A stretch of 64,000 nt of DNA from Oceanirhabdus sp. W0125-5 (lineage in GTDB: Bacteria; Bacillota; Clostridia; Clostridiales; Clostridiaceae): contig NZ_CP115913.1 of NCBI RefSeq assembly GCF_027938815.1, forward strand, positions 4,684,001 through 4,748,000, given 5' to 3'. The stretch's first letter is position 1. Every line of letters starts with the position of its first letter. The position numbers and the translations under genes were made by a program. Below the pieces are notes generated by a model. The model was not told the origin of the DNA and made no database searches. It saw nothing but the letters and a program-made list of their open reading frames with translations. This document shows positions 16,748 through 25,380 of the stretch, piece by piece.

Positions 16748-19114
16748 TTATTTTCTACTTTTTTCGGGTGGTGACAGTCCCTCTATATAATCTTTTAATT
16801 CTTGTTCTGTTTTAGGAACAAGAATTTTACCTTGACTAATTTCATCTCTTAAAATAATAACCTTTTGTTCTGCTTCATTATTTAGATAATAAAAAGCATT
16901 ACTTAAAGATATATATCTTCCCTGTATTCCCAAATTCTTAGTTCCTTTTGATAATGTTGAAGCTTTGTAGTTCTTTATTGCATATTCCACTGCTTCTCCT
17001 ATACCTTTTTCCATGCTGCATTCTATTCTACTAGCATATTCAGGATACATATCTTTTTTTGCACAATCAATACCCAAGAAATTCAAGTTCTGCTTTTTAC
17101 TAAGTCCTTCTGCAAATTTGTATGCTCCAATTTCACAAGCTCCATTAACATTTATGATATAATCGCATCCTTTAGAATACAGTGTGTTTGCAGCTTTAAA
17201 CCCTTTATCCATATTTGCAAAAGTTCCAGTAAATTCTACCATATCTTCATTTAATAATAACTTTCCTGCTTCTTTATTTGTTGTATAAACCCCAGCCGTA
17301 AATGCAGAAAGATATTTCTTAACTAATGATATTTCCATTCCACCTATAAATCCAACCTTATTGCTTTCTGTTTGCAAACCTGCCAATGCACCTAATAAGA
17401 ATGCACCTTTTTCCTCATCAAACATCAACGATGTTACATTTTTATTTTCGCTTTCAGCATCAATTAATACAAAAGACTTTTCAGGATATTTATCAGCATA
17501 AGAACCAATAACCTCATCAAACATAAACCCAACAGCTATGATTAAGTCTGAATCTTCAATAGTTTTTACAACTTCTTTATCATCATTATGAATATTACTA
17601 GCTTCTACAACCTTATAATCAATCCCATAATTACTCTTTGAATATTTAAGTCCATTAAACGCTGACTCATTAAAGCATTTATCATTTACATCTCCCATTA
17701 CTAATAAAGCAACTTTTTCATCCCCAAATTTATTATTAGTAAATTGATTGTTTTTCAAAATTATATTCCCTTTATAGTTTTGATCAAGAAACGCTTTACT
17801 GCTGTTATTAATAAATTTAGAGTTTTGAATTGTTACTTCTCCTGTCTCATCTACACGTCCTGATATTAATTCCCTATATCCTGCCTCATTATTTTCAAAA
17901 ACACATTCATTAAACTTCACATTGCTGCTATTATTTATTACCGCACCATATAGATCTTTGTTATTCCTAAAAATCGAATTGTCAAAAGCAATATTTGAAG
18001 AACCACTTACTGTCATTATTCCATAACTACATTCCTCAATTACTGAATCTTTAAGATTAAGATTAGTTGTTCCAGATAGTGTTAACCCTTCAGTTCCACA
18101 TCCATAAAGAACACAGTTTTCAATGCTAATATCTTTACAATAATCAAACTTCAAAACTCCTCCAGTACAATATCCTTTTCCTCTTGTATGTCCAATTGTA
18201 AGATTTTTAAAGTTGATTCTTGAACATGATACAAAATTCATTACATTAGCATATCTAGGATCAACAAATAATTCTACACCATCTTCACCCTCTAAAGTTA
18301 AGTCTGTTATGTTACTAAAGACTATTTCTTTACCATCAAAAACTTCATTATATCCTATAAAAGAATTTTTTACTTTATTGCTTAACAGGTCATACTTACC
18401 TTTTTTCAAACGTATGGTTCTTCTTGAACCTAATGCTTTCATTAATTCTTCACTGTTTGAAACAGTAATAACACCACTTTCAGCAATTTTACTTTCTGAA
18501 ATAAGTATCTTCTCATCTGCTTTTACAGTGATATTTTCTATGGTAACTATCTTTTTATCAAAATAATCATATATATTGATGTTAACCTGTTTGTCTTTTA
18601 TTTCAGGATAAATAAAATTTAATTTCTCTATATCCAGCTTTTCACTCAAACTATTATTTTCATTATCTACAAACTGAAAATAAACTCCATTAAAGAACTG
18701 AGAATACCCCTCTGGTGTCATATTTAATGAGACAACTTGCCCAACTCCACTTTTGTTTTTTGTTATAAATAATTTAAAATATATCTTTTCACATTCTTCT
18801 TTAATGATTTCTCCATCATGCTTTTCATATACTTTCTTATTGCCATATTCATCAAGATAAGTAATCTTTGGAATAGAATTTTTACTTACCTCCTTTTTTG
18901 TCTTTATGTTTATCCATTTCCCTTGTCCATCCTTAATGTACATTGGAACACCTTTTTTTATATCCCCATTATCCTCTCCATTGTGCAATTGATTAAGGGA
19001 ATATCCTTTATTTCCAATAACCACAGTGAATTTAGGAATATCTGCAAAAGTTACAGTTTCCAATAAAAATACCATTAATAAAAATATTGATATAAATTTT
19101 GTTTTTCTACTCAT
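16748..19114 (-). CDS. Exported beta-helix protein fused to a BMP/PnrA-like binding domain
   Basis: 788 residues. A signal peptide (KFISIFLLMVFLLETVTFA) is followed by about 200 residues of unassigned beta structure. About residues 220-480 are right-handed beta-helix repeats (LKDSVIEECSYGIMTVSGS, IAFDNSIFRNNKDL, IQNSKFINNSS). About 490-770 form a BMP/PnrA-type periplasmic-binding fold (IAVGFMFDEVIGSYADKYPE, KGAFLLGALAG, KVGFIGGMEISLVKKY, GIDCAKKDMYPEY). BMP proteins bind nucleosides for ABC importers; no lipobox and no importer genes are present. The start is ATG 19114 with AAAGGGG 7 nt upstream. The product is probably secreted or wall-associated; its ligand is unknown. Confidence 0.82.
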   Translation of the reverse strand: MSRKTKFISIFLLMVFLLETVTFADIPKFTVVIGNKGYSLNQLHNGEDNGDIKKGVPMYIKDGQGKWINIKTKKEVSKNSIPKITYLDEYGNKKVYEKHDGEIIKEECEKIYFKLFITKNKSGVGQVVSLNMTPEGYSQFFNGVYFQFVDNENNSLSEKLDIEKLNFIYPEIKDKQVNINIYDYFDKKIVTIENITVKADEKILISESKIAESGVITVSNSEELMKALGSRRTIRLKKGKYDLLSNKVKNSFIGYNEVFDGKEIVFSNITDLTLEGEDGVELFVDPRYANVMNFVSCSRINFKNLTIGHTRGKGYCTGGVLKFDYCKDISIENCVLYGCGTEGLTLSGTTNLNLKDSVIEECSYGIMTVSGSSNIAFDNSIFRNNKDLYGAVINNSSNVKFNECVFENNEAGYRELISGRVDETGEVTIQNSKFINNSSKAFLDQNYKGNIILKNNQFTNNKFGDEKVALLVMGDVNDKCFNESAFNGLKYSKSNYGIDYKVVEASNIHNDDKEVVKTIEDSDLIIAVGFMFDEVIGSYADKYPEKSFVLIDAESENKNVTSLMFDEEKGAFLLGALAGLQTESNKVGFIGGMEISLVKKYLSAFTAGVYTTNKEAGKLLLNEDMVEFTGTFANMDKGFKAANTLYSKGCDYIINVNGACEIGAYKFAEGLSKKQNLNFLGIDCAKKDMYPEYASRIECSMEKGIGEAVEYAIKNYKASTLSKGTKNLGIQGRYISLSNAFYYLNNEAEQKVIILRDEISQGKILVPKTEQELKDYIEGLSPPEKSRK

Positions 19115-19204
19115 AATCAATCCCCTTTATGTAACATGAATTTTATACCAATAAATTATATACCTATTTTTACTTCTAATAGTTACACAGAAATTACATT
19201 TATG

Positions 19205-19327
19205 TTAATATCTTTTAACATTTTTATTCATTCCACTTAAGAAGCATATATTTACTCCAATAATGTTGAGGTAATATAATTCTCTCCTCATTTCAATTGC
19301 CTGTTTTATTGTATTTCTCCTTATCAT
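19205..19327 (-). CDS. Candidate 40-residue ORF, faintly Spo0E-like
   Basis: An ORF beginning 18 nt after the stop of the DUF1266 gene on the same strand. IKQAIEMRRELYYL followed by LSGMNKNVKRY faintly echoes Spo0E-type phosphatases (R-x2-L then S-x3-N-x2-V-x2-Y), but the acidic linker is missing and there is no good RBS. It could equally be chance coding potential in AT-rich sequence. Confidence 0.2.
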   Translation of the reverse strand: MIRRNTIKQAIEMRRELYYLNIIGVNICFLSGMNKNVKRY

Positions 19328-19345
19328 ACGTTTTAATCTTCACTT

Positions 19346-20089
19346 TTACATAATATTAAACTCCCTAGGCCAAGGTAATTTGGTCCATATATTATATCCA
19401 ACTTGATTCATTACACTATGTTGATCTAATCTATCTATTTTAGCGTTATTATCCTTTAATTTAAGAACCTCAAGTTCATACCCTAAACGGCATGCTACTC
19501 CAAAATCTTCATAGTTATAATATTTATCATAAATAATCCCTGCTATATTATTTACTTTTTCTAATACCTCTTCTTTATTTAAATATCCATAAACTCCACC
19601 TAATCTGCACAAACTTATTGCATTGGCTAGATCGTAAGCATATAACCCAGAACTTGTAACACTGTCAATATTCCTAAAGATTGTTTCATATTTCTCTTTC
19701 TTAGCTTTATTATTTTTATCATTTAAAATTTCATTTATATAAGCATTTGATAAAAGTTTTATCCTTTGAATTTCTCTTGATGCTTCTCTTGTAAATCCAC
19801 TTCCTTCAATTAATCTATCAACTTCATCAAAAAATCTATTTGAGTTTTTAATACCATGTTTTTGCTCTACAAAGTTTTGTATAATATTTACTTGAGAGTT
19901 TTTTAATAAATGCAATTCTACTTCTGGAGCGCCATAAATAATTGCCTCAGGTAACTCATACTCCTGATTCTTTATAAGCTTCCAAATCTTCTTATGTTTT
20001 TTCAAAACATCCATATCCAACTTGTTTCCTAAAAAAGAAAGCATACCTAGATATAAAGCCCATAATTGCTGATTATTCTCTATCTTCAT
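19346..20089 (-). CDS. DUF1266 domain protein (YbeU/YbeR-like)
   Basis: 247 residues. The C-terminal block AYDLANAISLCRLGGVYGYL, then NYEDFGVACRLGYELE, is the DUF1266 signature (a hydrophobic helix pair around a W/Y-EDFG motif). No signal peptide is seen. It starts 1 nt after the J-like gene ends (TAA T ATG) with GGGG as RBS, so it belongs to the Hsp70/J-like operon. E. coli YbeU and YbeR, near the hscC/djlC/djlB genes, are also DUF1266 proteins, which supports a functional tie. The function of DUF1266 is unknown. Confidence 0.8.
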   Translation of the reverse strand: MKIENNQQLWALYLGMLSFLGNKLDMDVLKKHKKIWKLIKNQEYELPEAIIYGAPEVELHLLKNSQVNIIQNFVEQKHGIKNSNRFFDEVDRLIEGSGFTREASREIQRIKLLSNAYINEILNDKNNKAKKEKYETIFRNIDSVTSSGLYAYDLANAISLCRLGGVYGYLNKEEVLEKVNNIAGIIYDKYYNYEDFGVACRLGYELEVLKLKDNNAKIDRLDQHSVMNQVGYNIWTKLPWPREFNIM

Positions 20090-20090
20090 A

Positions 20091-21479
20091 TTACTGCCCC
20101 TTTTTCTTCTTTTTCTTTTTTCTAATAAAGTAAATTACGCCTAAAACACCCCAGAATTTAGGGAACGCAAAGATAACTCCAAATATTAAGATTACCCCAA
20201 TAGATAATACACCTAAAACTAATAACAAAATTATTAAAACCATTGATAAAAGAATGAACACATCTCTTAACCAACAAATGGATCTATAAAATCCATTAAT
20301 TATAAACAATCTATTTTTCAATAATAATCTTTCAATTATAGTTGCATATCTATAATTGAAAGATTTATCGTAATTAATACCTATATTATATGATCTTAGT
20401 TTAATAAAACTTTTTAACTTCCTTTTACAACCTTTTAAAGCTTGTATTACCTTCTTTTCATTTAATACCTTGATATCATCATCTTTAATTTCTTTTAAAA
20501 GAAACAATGCTTTTTTATTATCATTATTTATCAATGCTATTTCTGCTATATATCTTTTAGCTTCTGCCTCATATCCTTCATAACCCTGTAACTTTTCAAA
20601 AGCATTAAAACTAAATTGATTATACCCTGTTTCAAAGTATGCCAATCCTTTTAATTTAAGAAAAAATGGTTTATCTATATCAATCTCTTTTTTTTCAACT
20701 TCATCACATATTTTCAAAACCTCATCATAATCACAGTTTAAAAATGCTTCATATGCTTCATTCCTTAATTTAAAGAATTCTTCTAACTGTTCATAACTAT
20801 AATTTTCATTTTTAAAATATTCAAGATGATCATTATTTAATATTTTATCCTTCCAAATAAATTCTTCCTTAGAACTTAAGTCTAAGCTATCATCTATAAG
20901 AAGCCATATTTCATGTGAAAGCTGATAATATTCGTTAAAATATTTATATGAGTTTTCTTGAAAATATTCTTCTTCATTAAATGAAAGAGAATCTAAAATT
21001 TGTCCCCATTCTTCCCTTTTAAACCTTTTATTCATATCAGTATAGATTGGGTCAAATATATTTTTGCAATGTCTTAAATCTTGATCAATATCTTTATACT
21101 TATATCTTTCATTATCCTCAGTAAACTCCAACTCATCCCAAGATATTTTATTTTCCTCTAGCTCTTTATTTTCTTCCTCTCCATGGTATTCTTGCTCCTC
21201 TTCATCTTCTTCATAATCATAATAAGTATCTTTATAATTACTCTCTTCATAAACAAAAGCGTGAGTCTTTTTTCTTCCATCATCACTTGGAATAAAAACC
21301 TTTTTCTCACTTTCACTTTGCGATTTTATGTAATCACATGCTTTTTTATATGCACTTTGTATTTTAATTATCTCTTCTTGGTCTTCTGATTGATAAGCGA
21401 CCTTTATAAGTTTTGCATATGCTCTCTTTACCTCTTTTAAAGTTGAATCAATTTCTACACCAAGTATATTCCACCACAT
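20091..21479 (-). CDS. Membrane-anchored J-like protein (DjlB/DjlC-type)
   Basis: 462 residues. An N-terminal J-like domain (MWWNILGVEIDSTLKEVKRAYAK, about 1-55) resembles that of E. coli DjlB/DjlC, but the HPD tripeptide that stimulates Hsp70 is absent; the loop reads AYQSEDQ. The middle is acidic and helical, with TPR-like spacing around 240-330. Two C-terminal hydrophobic segments (IILLLVLGVLSIGVILIFGV, GVLGVIYFI) anchor the protein, followed by a lysine tail. Its ATG overlaps the stop of the Hsp70 gene (TAATG), so they are translationally coupled. It is probably the dedicated partner of that Hsp70. Confidence 0.8.
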   Translation of the reverse strand: MWWNILGVEIDSTLKEVKRAYAKLIKVAYQSEDQEEIIKIQSAYKKACDYIKSQSESEKKVFIPSDDGRKKTHAFVYEESNYKDTYYDYEEDEEEQEYHGEEENKELEENKISWDELEFTEDNERYKYKDIDQDLRHCKNIFDPIYTDMNKRFKREEWGQILDSLSFNEEEYFQENSYKYFNEYYQLSHEIWLLIDDSLDLSSKEEFIWKDKILNNDHLEYFKNENYSYEQLEEFFKLRNEAYEAFLNCDYDEVLKICDEVEKKEIDIDKPFFLKLKGLAYFETGYNQFSFNAFEKLQGYEGYEAEAKRYIAEIALINNDNKKALFLLKEIKDDDIKVLNEKKVIQALKGCKRKLKSFIKLRSYNIGINYDKSFNYRYATIIERLLLKNRLFIINGFYRSICWLRDVFILLSMVLIILLLVLGVLSIGVILIFGVIFAFPKFWGVLGVIYFIRKKKKKKKGQ

Positions 21480-23170
21480 TAAAAGTTCACCTCAACAAAT
21501 TCATAAAACTCTTTAATTCTTTTTACAGCTTTTTTAATTTCATCAGGATTTTGTCTATCTAAAGCTGATTCAAATAAAAGCAGTTCATTTGCAATTTGTT
21601 CTCTCAAGTCACCTAGATGTGTTTCGTACAATCGCTCTCCTTTTGATAATAAAAACATATTCTCATCCTGTTTTCTTGGATGAATTTTTATTTTTTCCAG
21701 TTCTAGCATTCGCTTTTCTATTTCCTCGTCAGATAATTGATTATTATTCAAAAGTATAGCTTTTTTCACTTCTCCCGTATCAAAAGATTTAATCTCAACT
21801 TCCAAAATACCGTTTATATCATAAGTGAATCTCACAGTTATTGCTGCTTCCCCTTTGCCCTTTGGAGGAACTTTAATATTTAGTTTCCCTAAATTCAAAT
21901 TTTCAGAAGCCTTTCTGCTTTCTCCTTGAAAAACCTCTACTTGTATAGAATTTTGATCATCTCGAACAGTACTGAATATCTGACTTTTACTATAAGGAAT
22001 CATTGTATTTCTTTCTATTAAAGGACAAAAGTTATCATAGGAATACTCATTTTCACTTATTTCTTTCGCAACACTTATTCCAAGAGTAAATGGACATACA
22101 TCAGTTAATACAGTATCTTTTAAATCCTCATTACGAGCTTTCATTGCAGCACAAATAGCAGCTCCTCTAGCAACTACTTCATCTGGATTCAAATGACACA
22201 AAGGCAAGAATCCAAATAGTTTTCCTACTAAGCTTCGTACTACATGCATTCTAGTTGATCCACCTACTAAAATCACCTCATCTATATCATCTGGATTAAA
22301 ATTAGCATCTTTAATTGCTTTCTTTAAAGGTTCTCTAATCTTTTTTAATAAATCACTTACTACTCTTTGAAAGTCATCACTAGTTATTATAAGTTCATGA
22401 CTTTCACCCATTACTTCAACCTCCAATTTTGTTTGTTTTTTAGTAGATAACTGAATTTTGCACTTCTCCACTAAGTATTTAATTCTTGAATATTCTTTAG
22501 GAGTTAATGAAGCCTTATCTATCTTTAATGAATTACACACATGATTTACTAGGGCAGCATCAAAATCCTCACCACCAAAATAATTATCTCCTGCAATTGC
22601 CCTTACCTCTAAAATAGAGTCAAAAATGTCTAAGATTGATACATCAAATGTACCCCCTCCAAGATCTACTATTGCAACAATTTTCTCATTCTTTGAATCA
22701 TGCAAATGATACGCTGTTGCCGCAGCTGTAGGCTCATTAATTAATCTTTCAACTTTTATTCCTGCAAGCATAGCAGCTTCTTTAGTTGCCTTTCTCTGTT
22801 GGTCATTAAAATATGCTGGAACACTTATTATTGCCTCTTCAACTTTCTCATTCAAAAACTCCTCAGCATCCTTAACTAATGATTTAATAATCAATGCAGA
22901 TAAATCTACTGGAGTTAATGTATGTCTTCCCAGTCTGTAAACCTTATTTGTACCCATAAAACGTTTAAATGCACTTGCTGTATACTTAGGTTTAACTACT
23001 TGTCTTTCTTTAGCAGCTTGTCCGATAATTATTTCTCCTGAATCCAAAACACTAACTACAGATGGTGTTAATCTTTCCCCTAATGAGTTAGGTATAATAA
23101 CTACATCATTATCTTTAAAACATGCAACAAGGCTATTTGTTGTTCCTAAATCTATGCCAATGATAGCCAC
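21479..23170 (-). CDS. hscC: HscC-type Hsp70 chaperone
   Basis: 563 residues, close to E. coli HscC (about 556) and shorter than DnaK (about 610), with a reduced C-terminal lid. Hsp70 signatures: IGIDLGTTNSLVACF at the N-terminus, VDLGGGTFDVSI, and VILVGGSTRMHVV. The substrate-binding domain is present (PKGKGEAAITVRFTYDINGI). It should be an ATP-driven chaperone. No dnaJ, grpE or hrcA lies nearby, and the gene is coupled to a membrane J-like protein and DUF1266, so it is a specialised Hsp70 and not the housekeeping DnaK. AAAGGGGGAG is the RBS. Confidence 0.9.
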   Translation of the reverse strand: MAIIGIDLGTTNSLVACFKDNDVVIIPNSLGERLTPSVVSVLDSGEIIIGQAAKERQVVKPKYTASAFKRFMGTNKVYRLGRHTLTPVDLSALIIKSLVKDAEEFLNEKVEEAIISVPAYFNDQQRKATKEAAMLAGIKVERLINEPTAAATAYHLHDSKNEKIVAIVDLGGGTFDVSILDIFDSILEVRAIAGDNYFGGEDFDAALVNHVCNSLKIDKASLTPKEYSRIKYLVEKCKIQLSTKKQTKLEVEVMGESHELIITSDDFQRVVSDLLKKIREPLKKAIKDANFNPDDIDEVILVGGSTRMHVVRSLVGKLFGFLPLCHLNPDEVVARGAAICAAMKARNEDLKDTVLTDVCPFTLGISVAKEISENEYSYDNFCPLIERNTMIPYSKSQIFSTVRDDQNSIQVEVFQGESRKASENLNLGKLNIKVPPKGKGEAAITVRFTYDINGILEVEIKSFDTGEVKKAILLNNNQLSDEEIEKRMLELEKIKIHPRKQDENMFLLSKGERLYETHLGDLREQIANELLLFESALDRQNPDEIKKAVKRIKEFYEFVEVNF

Positions 23171-23369
23171 GATACTTCTCCCCCTTTATTTCATCCATTA
23201 TATGCCTTACTATACTTTTTATTCTCTAGGTCTCATTTTATCACAATATAATCATATCTAAATAAAAATTATCAATTTTTTCTATAATTTCTGTTGCATT
23301 TTTCATAAAACAGGAGTACTATATGAGTGTAAGCGAATATAATGATATAGTAATATAGGAGGAACTAAT

Positions 23370-23771
23370 ATGGACTTTGTAGATATATTCAAGATGTTAA
23401 GTGATGAAACAAGAATCAGAATTCTTAATCTATTAGTAGACAATAAACTATGTGTATGTGAAATCGAGACAATTTTAGATATTACTCAATCAAATGCTTC
23501 AAGGCATTTAAACAGATTAAAAACAGCAAAAATCATAGATTCATATAAAGAATCTCAGTGGATTTATTACACTATCCATGAAAAATTCATAGCAGAAAAT
23601 AAAAAACTTTATGACTATTTAATAGAACAAGTTCAAGCTGATGATCAGTGCAAGAATGATTTATCAAAATTAAAAAGATATGAGAAAAGCAGCTATACCA
23701 GAAGCGATATACGAGAGAAAAAAGATGAAGTTGCTACGGCATTAAAAATAAAATGTAACTGTCATAACTAA
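23370..23771 (+). CDS. ArsR-family metalloregulator
   Basis: 133 residues, winged helix. LCVCEIETILDITQSNASRHLNRL contains the CVC(E) metal site (C28, C30) at the start of the DNA-recognition region, as in arsenic- or cadmium-responsive ArsR/SmtB repressors. A C-terminal KCNCHN adds further thiols. AGGAGG precedes ATG. It heads a plus-strand cluster with an ArsP-type permease and a thioredoxin-like protein, and probably represses it until As(III), Sb(III) or a related thiophilic species binds. Divergent from the Hsp70 operon. Confidence 0.92.
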   Translation: MDFVDIFKMLSDETRIRILNLLVDNKLCVCEIETILDITQSNASRHLNRLKTAKIIDSYKESQWIYYTIHEKFIAENKKLYDYLIEQVQADDQCKNDLSKLKRYEKSSYTRSDIREKKDEVATALKIKCNCHN

Positions 23772-23791
23772 AATTAAAAGAAGGTGTTATT

Positions 23792-24748
23792 ATGTTTGAT
23801 TGGCTTTATAAATTAATAGAATTGTTGGTTGTGAATGTTTTTGGACTATCTATGGAATCTAAGCTTGGTTCTAGTGTTCATTTCTTCTTCTACGATACTA
23901 TTAAAATCTTGATTTTATTAGGAACAATGATTTTCTTAATTTCCTACGTTAGAAGTTATTTTCCTGCTGAAAGAACTAAAAAGATATTAGAAAAGTTTGG
24001 TGGAATAAAAGGTAATATTATGGCTTCCTTACTAGGTATTGTTACTCCTTTTTGTTCTTGTTCATCAGTACCATTATTCATAGGATTTATTGAGGCAGGA
24101 ATTCCTCTTGGAGTTACTTTTTCCTTCTTAATAACATCACCAATTGTAAATGAAGCTGCTTTTGTAATACTTCTTGCTTCATTTGGATGGAAAGTTGCTC
24201 TTATTTACGTTGTAACAGGAGTTATAGTTGGTGTTCTTGGAGGAATAATTATTGATAAGCTTCATATGGAAAAGCAAGTTGAAGAATATGTTTATCAAAT
24301 TAAGATGGGAAGTAAAGAAATTGAAACCTTAACGAAAAAAGATAGAATAAATTTTGCAATACAGAATGTTAAGGATATTTTTAAAAGAATCTGGTTATTT
24401 CTAATTATAGGAATAGGTATTGGAGCAGCTATCCACGGCTGGGCTCCAGAGGACATTTTATCACAATACGCAGGTCCAGATAATCCACTTGCTGTATTTG
24501 TGGCTGTAATATGTGGTATCCCTCTATATTCAAATGCACTTGGAACAATTCCAATTGCTGATGCTCTTATAGATAAAGGGGTTGGTATAGGAACAGCACT
24601 TGCATTTATGATGGCAGTAACTGCTCTTTCTGCACCTGAGATGATCCTACTTAGAAAAGTAATCAAACCAAAGTTAATAGCAACATTTGTAGCAGTAACA
24701 GGAACAGCAATTATTATTGTTGGATACCTATTTAACATAATACTATAG
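23792..24748 (+). CDS. ArsP-type permease (DUF318/UPF0718)
   Basis: 318 residues with about eight membrane segments. The conserved TPFCSCSSVPLFIGF block is diagnostic for the PF03773 permease family; ArsP members export trivalent organoarsenicals. A second conserved block is GIPLYSNALGTIPIADALI. Gap of 20 nt after arsR, RBS GAAGGTG. The arsR-permease-thioredoxin order is widespread, and the small thioredoxin is thought to assist. A role in arsenical efflux is supported by context; other substrates are possible. Confidence 0.85.
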   Translation: MFDWLYKLIELLVVNVFGLSMESKLGSSVHFFFYDTIKILILLGTMIFLISYVRSYFPAERTKKILEKFGGIKGNIMASLLGIVTPFCSCSSVPLFIGFIEAGIPLGVTFSFLITSPIVNEAAFVILLASFGWKVALIYVVTGVIVGVLGGIIIDKLHMEKQVEEYVYQIKMGSKEIETLTKKDRINFAIQNVKDIFKRIWLFLIIGIGIGAAIHGWAPEDILSQYAGPDNPLAVFVAVICGIPLYSNALGTIPIADALIDKGVGIGTALAFMMAVTALSAPEMILLRKVIKPKLIATFVAVTGTAIIIVGYLFNIIL

Positions 24749-24772
24749 ATAAATATGAAGGGAGCGTTATTT

Positions 24773-25000
24773 ATGATTATTAAGATTCTAGGTGAAGGTT
24801 GTTCTAAATGTGATGAGCAATTTGAAAATGTAAAAAAAGCTGTAGAAGAACTAGGAATTACAGCTGATATTCAAAAGGTTGAAGATTTTAGAGAAATAGT
24901 TGTTTACGGAGTAATGACTACACCAGCTCTTGTAGTTGATGAAGTAGTAAAATCTTCTGGAAGAGTGCTTTCAGTTAAAGAAGTAAAAAAACACCTGTAA
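24773..25000 (+). CDS. Small thioredoxin-like redox protein
   Basis: 75 residues. The thioredoxin fold has its CxxC as CSKC in the segment GEGCSKCDEQFENVKKA, and the cis-proline region is TTPALVVDEVV. The start is ATG 24773 (AAGGGAG upstream) rather than ATG 24755. It belongs to the family called redox-active disulfide protein 2, commonly beside ArsP-type permeases. It probably keeps the arsenical or the permease thiols reduced. Confidence 0.88.
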   Translation: MIIKILGEGCSKCDEQFENVKKAVEELGITADIQKVEDFREIVVYGVMTTPALVVDEVVKSSGRVLSVKEVKKHL

Positions 25001-25069
25001 AGTTATTAGATAATTATAGAAGTTGTTTAATGTTATTGCGTAATAAGAAACTATTGTGCTTTAGAAAAG

Positions 25070-25309
25070 CGAATTGAAAGTGGAAAATTGAAAATTGAAA
25101 ACGTAGGATATTTCTCTTCGAGAAATTTTAATCATATTGTTCTTCGGACAAGAATAGTTTACTCGTTTCATCTTGATGAAACCTTGTATTCTAAATTACA
25201 ATATTTTATCTTTGGATAAAATGAGTAAACACCTATTGCTCTATATAACAATAATATATATTTTTGCGGAGCAAAACCTCCATCGTTTTCCACTTTCCAT
25301 TTTCAACTG
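25070..25309 (+). repeat. Structured dispersed repeat, copy 1
   Basis: A chain of short hairpins: ATTTCTC-TTC-GAGAAAT (25110-25126), TTGTTC-TTC-GGACAA (25137-25151), GTTTCATC-TT-GATGAAAC (25165-25182), TTGTA/TACAA (25184-25201), ATTTTATC-TTTG-GATAAAAT (25203-25222), TTTTGC-GGA-GCAAAA (25262-25276). It is flanked by imperfect inverted ends (GAAAGTGGAAAATTG... at the left, CGTTTTCCACTTTCC at 25284-25298). A second copy in reverse orientation lies at 44691-44872. It fills the space between the thioredoxin-like and CobW genes. Confidence 0.8.
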
Positions 25310-25380
25310 TTCAGTTATGTTTTACGTAGCAGTGTTTCTCAATTGTGCATTAAAACTAGATATTTAAGGAGATGTTAAAA

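Noticed and set aside
19115..19345. Purine riboswitch before the beta-helix/BMP gene
   Set aside because: BMP genes are sometimes purine-regulated, but none of the conserved three-way-junction sequence is visible.
25070..25309. CRISPR array
   Set aside because: The repeated units are different hairpins in series, not identical repeats separated by unique spacers.
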